From NCBI RefSeq assembly GCF_001677885.1, contig NZ_LOCQ01000058.1:306560-370559 (forward strand): a stretch of DNA of 64,000 bases. Reading direction: 5' to 3'. Below the pieces are notes generated by a model. It made no database searches. It worked only from the letters and a program-made list of their open reading frames with translations, and had not been told where the DNA came from. A program made the position numbers and the translations under genes. Shown piece by piece: positions 63,619-64,000 of this stretch; the first letter of the stretch is position 1; every line of letters begins with the position of its first letter. Source of the stretch: Janthinobacterium psychrotolerans. GTDB taxonomy: Bacteria > Pseudomonadota > Gammaproteobacteria > Burkholderiales > Burkholderiaceae_D.

Positions 63619-64000
63619 ATGCGTAAAATTAAGGACGTACTACGACTCAAACTTGACGCCAAATTGTCGCACCAGCAGATTGCCAATGCACTTGGCCTGT
63701 CTAAAGGTGTGGTCACGAAGTACGCCGGCCTGGCTGCGGCAGCTGGCCTGGACTGGCTCACTGTACAAAGCATGGACGAGGCGGCACTGGAGCGGCGCCT
63801 GCTGGTCGGCGCCCAAAAGGCGAGTGACTATGTGCAGCCCGATTATGGCCGCCTGCACCAGGAACTGCGCCGTAAGGGCATGACGTTGATGCTGCTGTGG
63901 GAGGAGCACCGCGCCGACTATGCCGATCGCCAGACCTACGGCTACACGCAGTTCTGCGAAAACTACCGCCGCTTCGCCAGGCAGCTCAAGCGCTCGATGC
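63619..64000 (+). CDS. istA: IS21-family transposase IstA, N-terminal part
   Basis: The frame runs from ATG 63619 past the window end, giving 127 residues. MRKIKDVLRLKLDAKLSHQQIANALGLSKGVVTKYAGLAAAAGL is the IstA HTH that binds the end repeats; VQPDYGRLHQELRRKGMTLMLLWEEHRADYADRQTYGYTQFCENYRRF is the conserved region before the DDE domain. IstB and the far end of the element are outside the window. Confidence 0.92.
   Translation, partial: MRKIKDVLRLKLDAKLSHQQIANALGLSKGVVTKYAGLAAAAGLDWLTVQSMDEAALERRLLVGAQKASDYVQPDYGRLHQELRRKGMTLMLLWEEHRADYADRQTYGYTQFCENYRRFARQLKRSM

Overview
The window looks like chromosomal DNA of a high-GC betaproteobacterium of the Oxalobacteraceae (Janthinobacterium/Massilia/Duganella type). 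I base this on the gene order tRNA-Val, thrS, infC, rpmI, rplT, pheS, pheT, ihfA, merR, which is typical of Burkholderiales, and on the general character of the proteins. No database search was possible, so the genus is inference.

Layout. 1-9.8 kb: end of a GNAT acetyltransferase, a glycine-zipper protein, a PP2C phosphatase, a methyltransferase, an FHA protein, a 34-residue membrane peptide encoded on the opposite strand, a YdjM-like membrane protein, and a Fur-box-preceded iron-uptake set (ECF sigma factor, FecR, TonB-dependent receptor). 9.8-16 kb (minus): pirin and OsmC, then a Ser/Thr kinase fused to an FGE-type domain next to a long zinc-ribbon/SPFH-like/coiled-coil protein; with the PP2C and FHA genes these form a scattered phosphoprotein signalling set. 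16-26.4 kb: small exported proteins, a CorA/ZntB transporter, rnk, a GGDEF-EAL protein, prfC, a Crp-type regulator and a CHASE3-type histidine kinase with a NarL-type regulator. 26.5-35 kb (minus): the translation block, with an AUA start for infC and two identical tRNA-Val(GAC) genes. 35-42.5 kb: accessory metabolism, including a guanidinium exporter gene under a guanidine-II riboswitch and an ArsR regulator beside an Old Yellow Enzyme.

42.5-49.3 kb (minus) is an operon resembling the Pseudomonas fap functional-amyloid system: a glycine-rich exported protein, a small exported protein, a periplasmic C39 peptidase, another small exported protein, a coiled-coil/beta-barrel outer-membrane protein and a small last gene. 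A near-consensus sigma-54 promoter lies in front, and a VpsR-like sigma-54 activator gene lies just upstream. Two of the exported proteins carry the same LE(E/Q)ARGG sequence, a plausible double-glycine site for the C39 peptidase.

49.5-55.9 kb holds an acyltransferase and a complete urease operon (ureDABCEFG plus hupE) with a sigma-54 promoter and a near-perfect NtrC site upstream. 56-63.4 kb is a class I lanthipeptide cluster: C39-type ABC transporter, HlyD adaptor, full-length LanB dehydratase, and a Cys/Thr-rich precursor with a double-glycine leader. The 3' end of a probable lanC follows and is cut off at IS21-family end repeats and the istA gene that runs out of the window. The lanthipeptide cluster and the fap-like operon are the best candidates for undescribed biology here.
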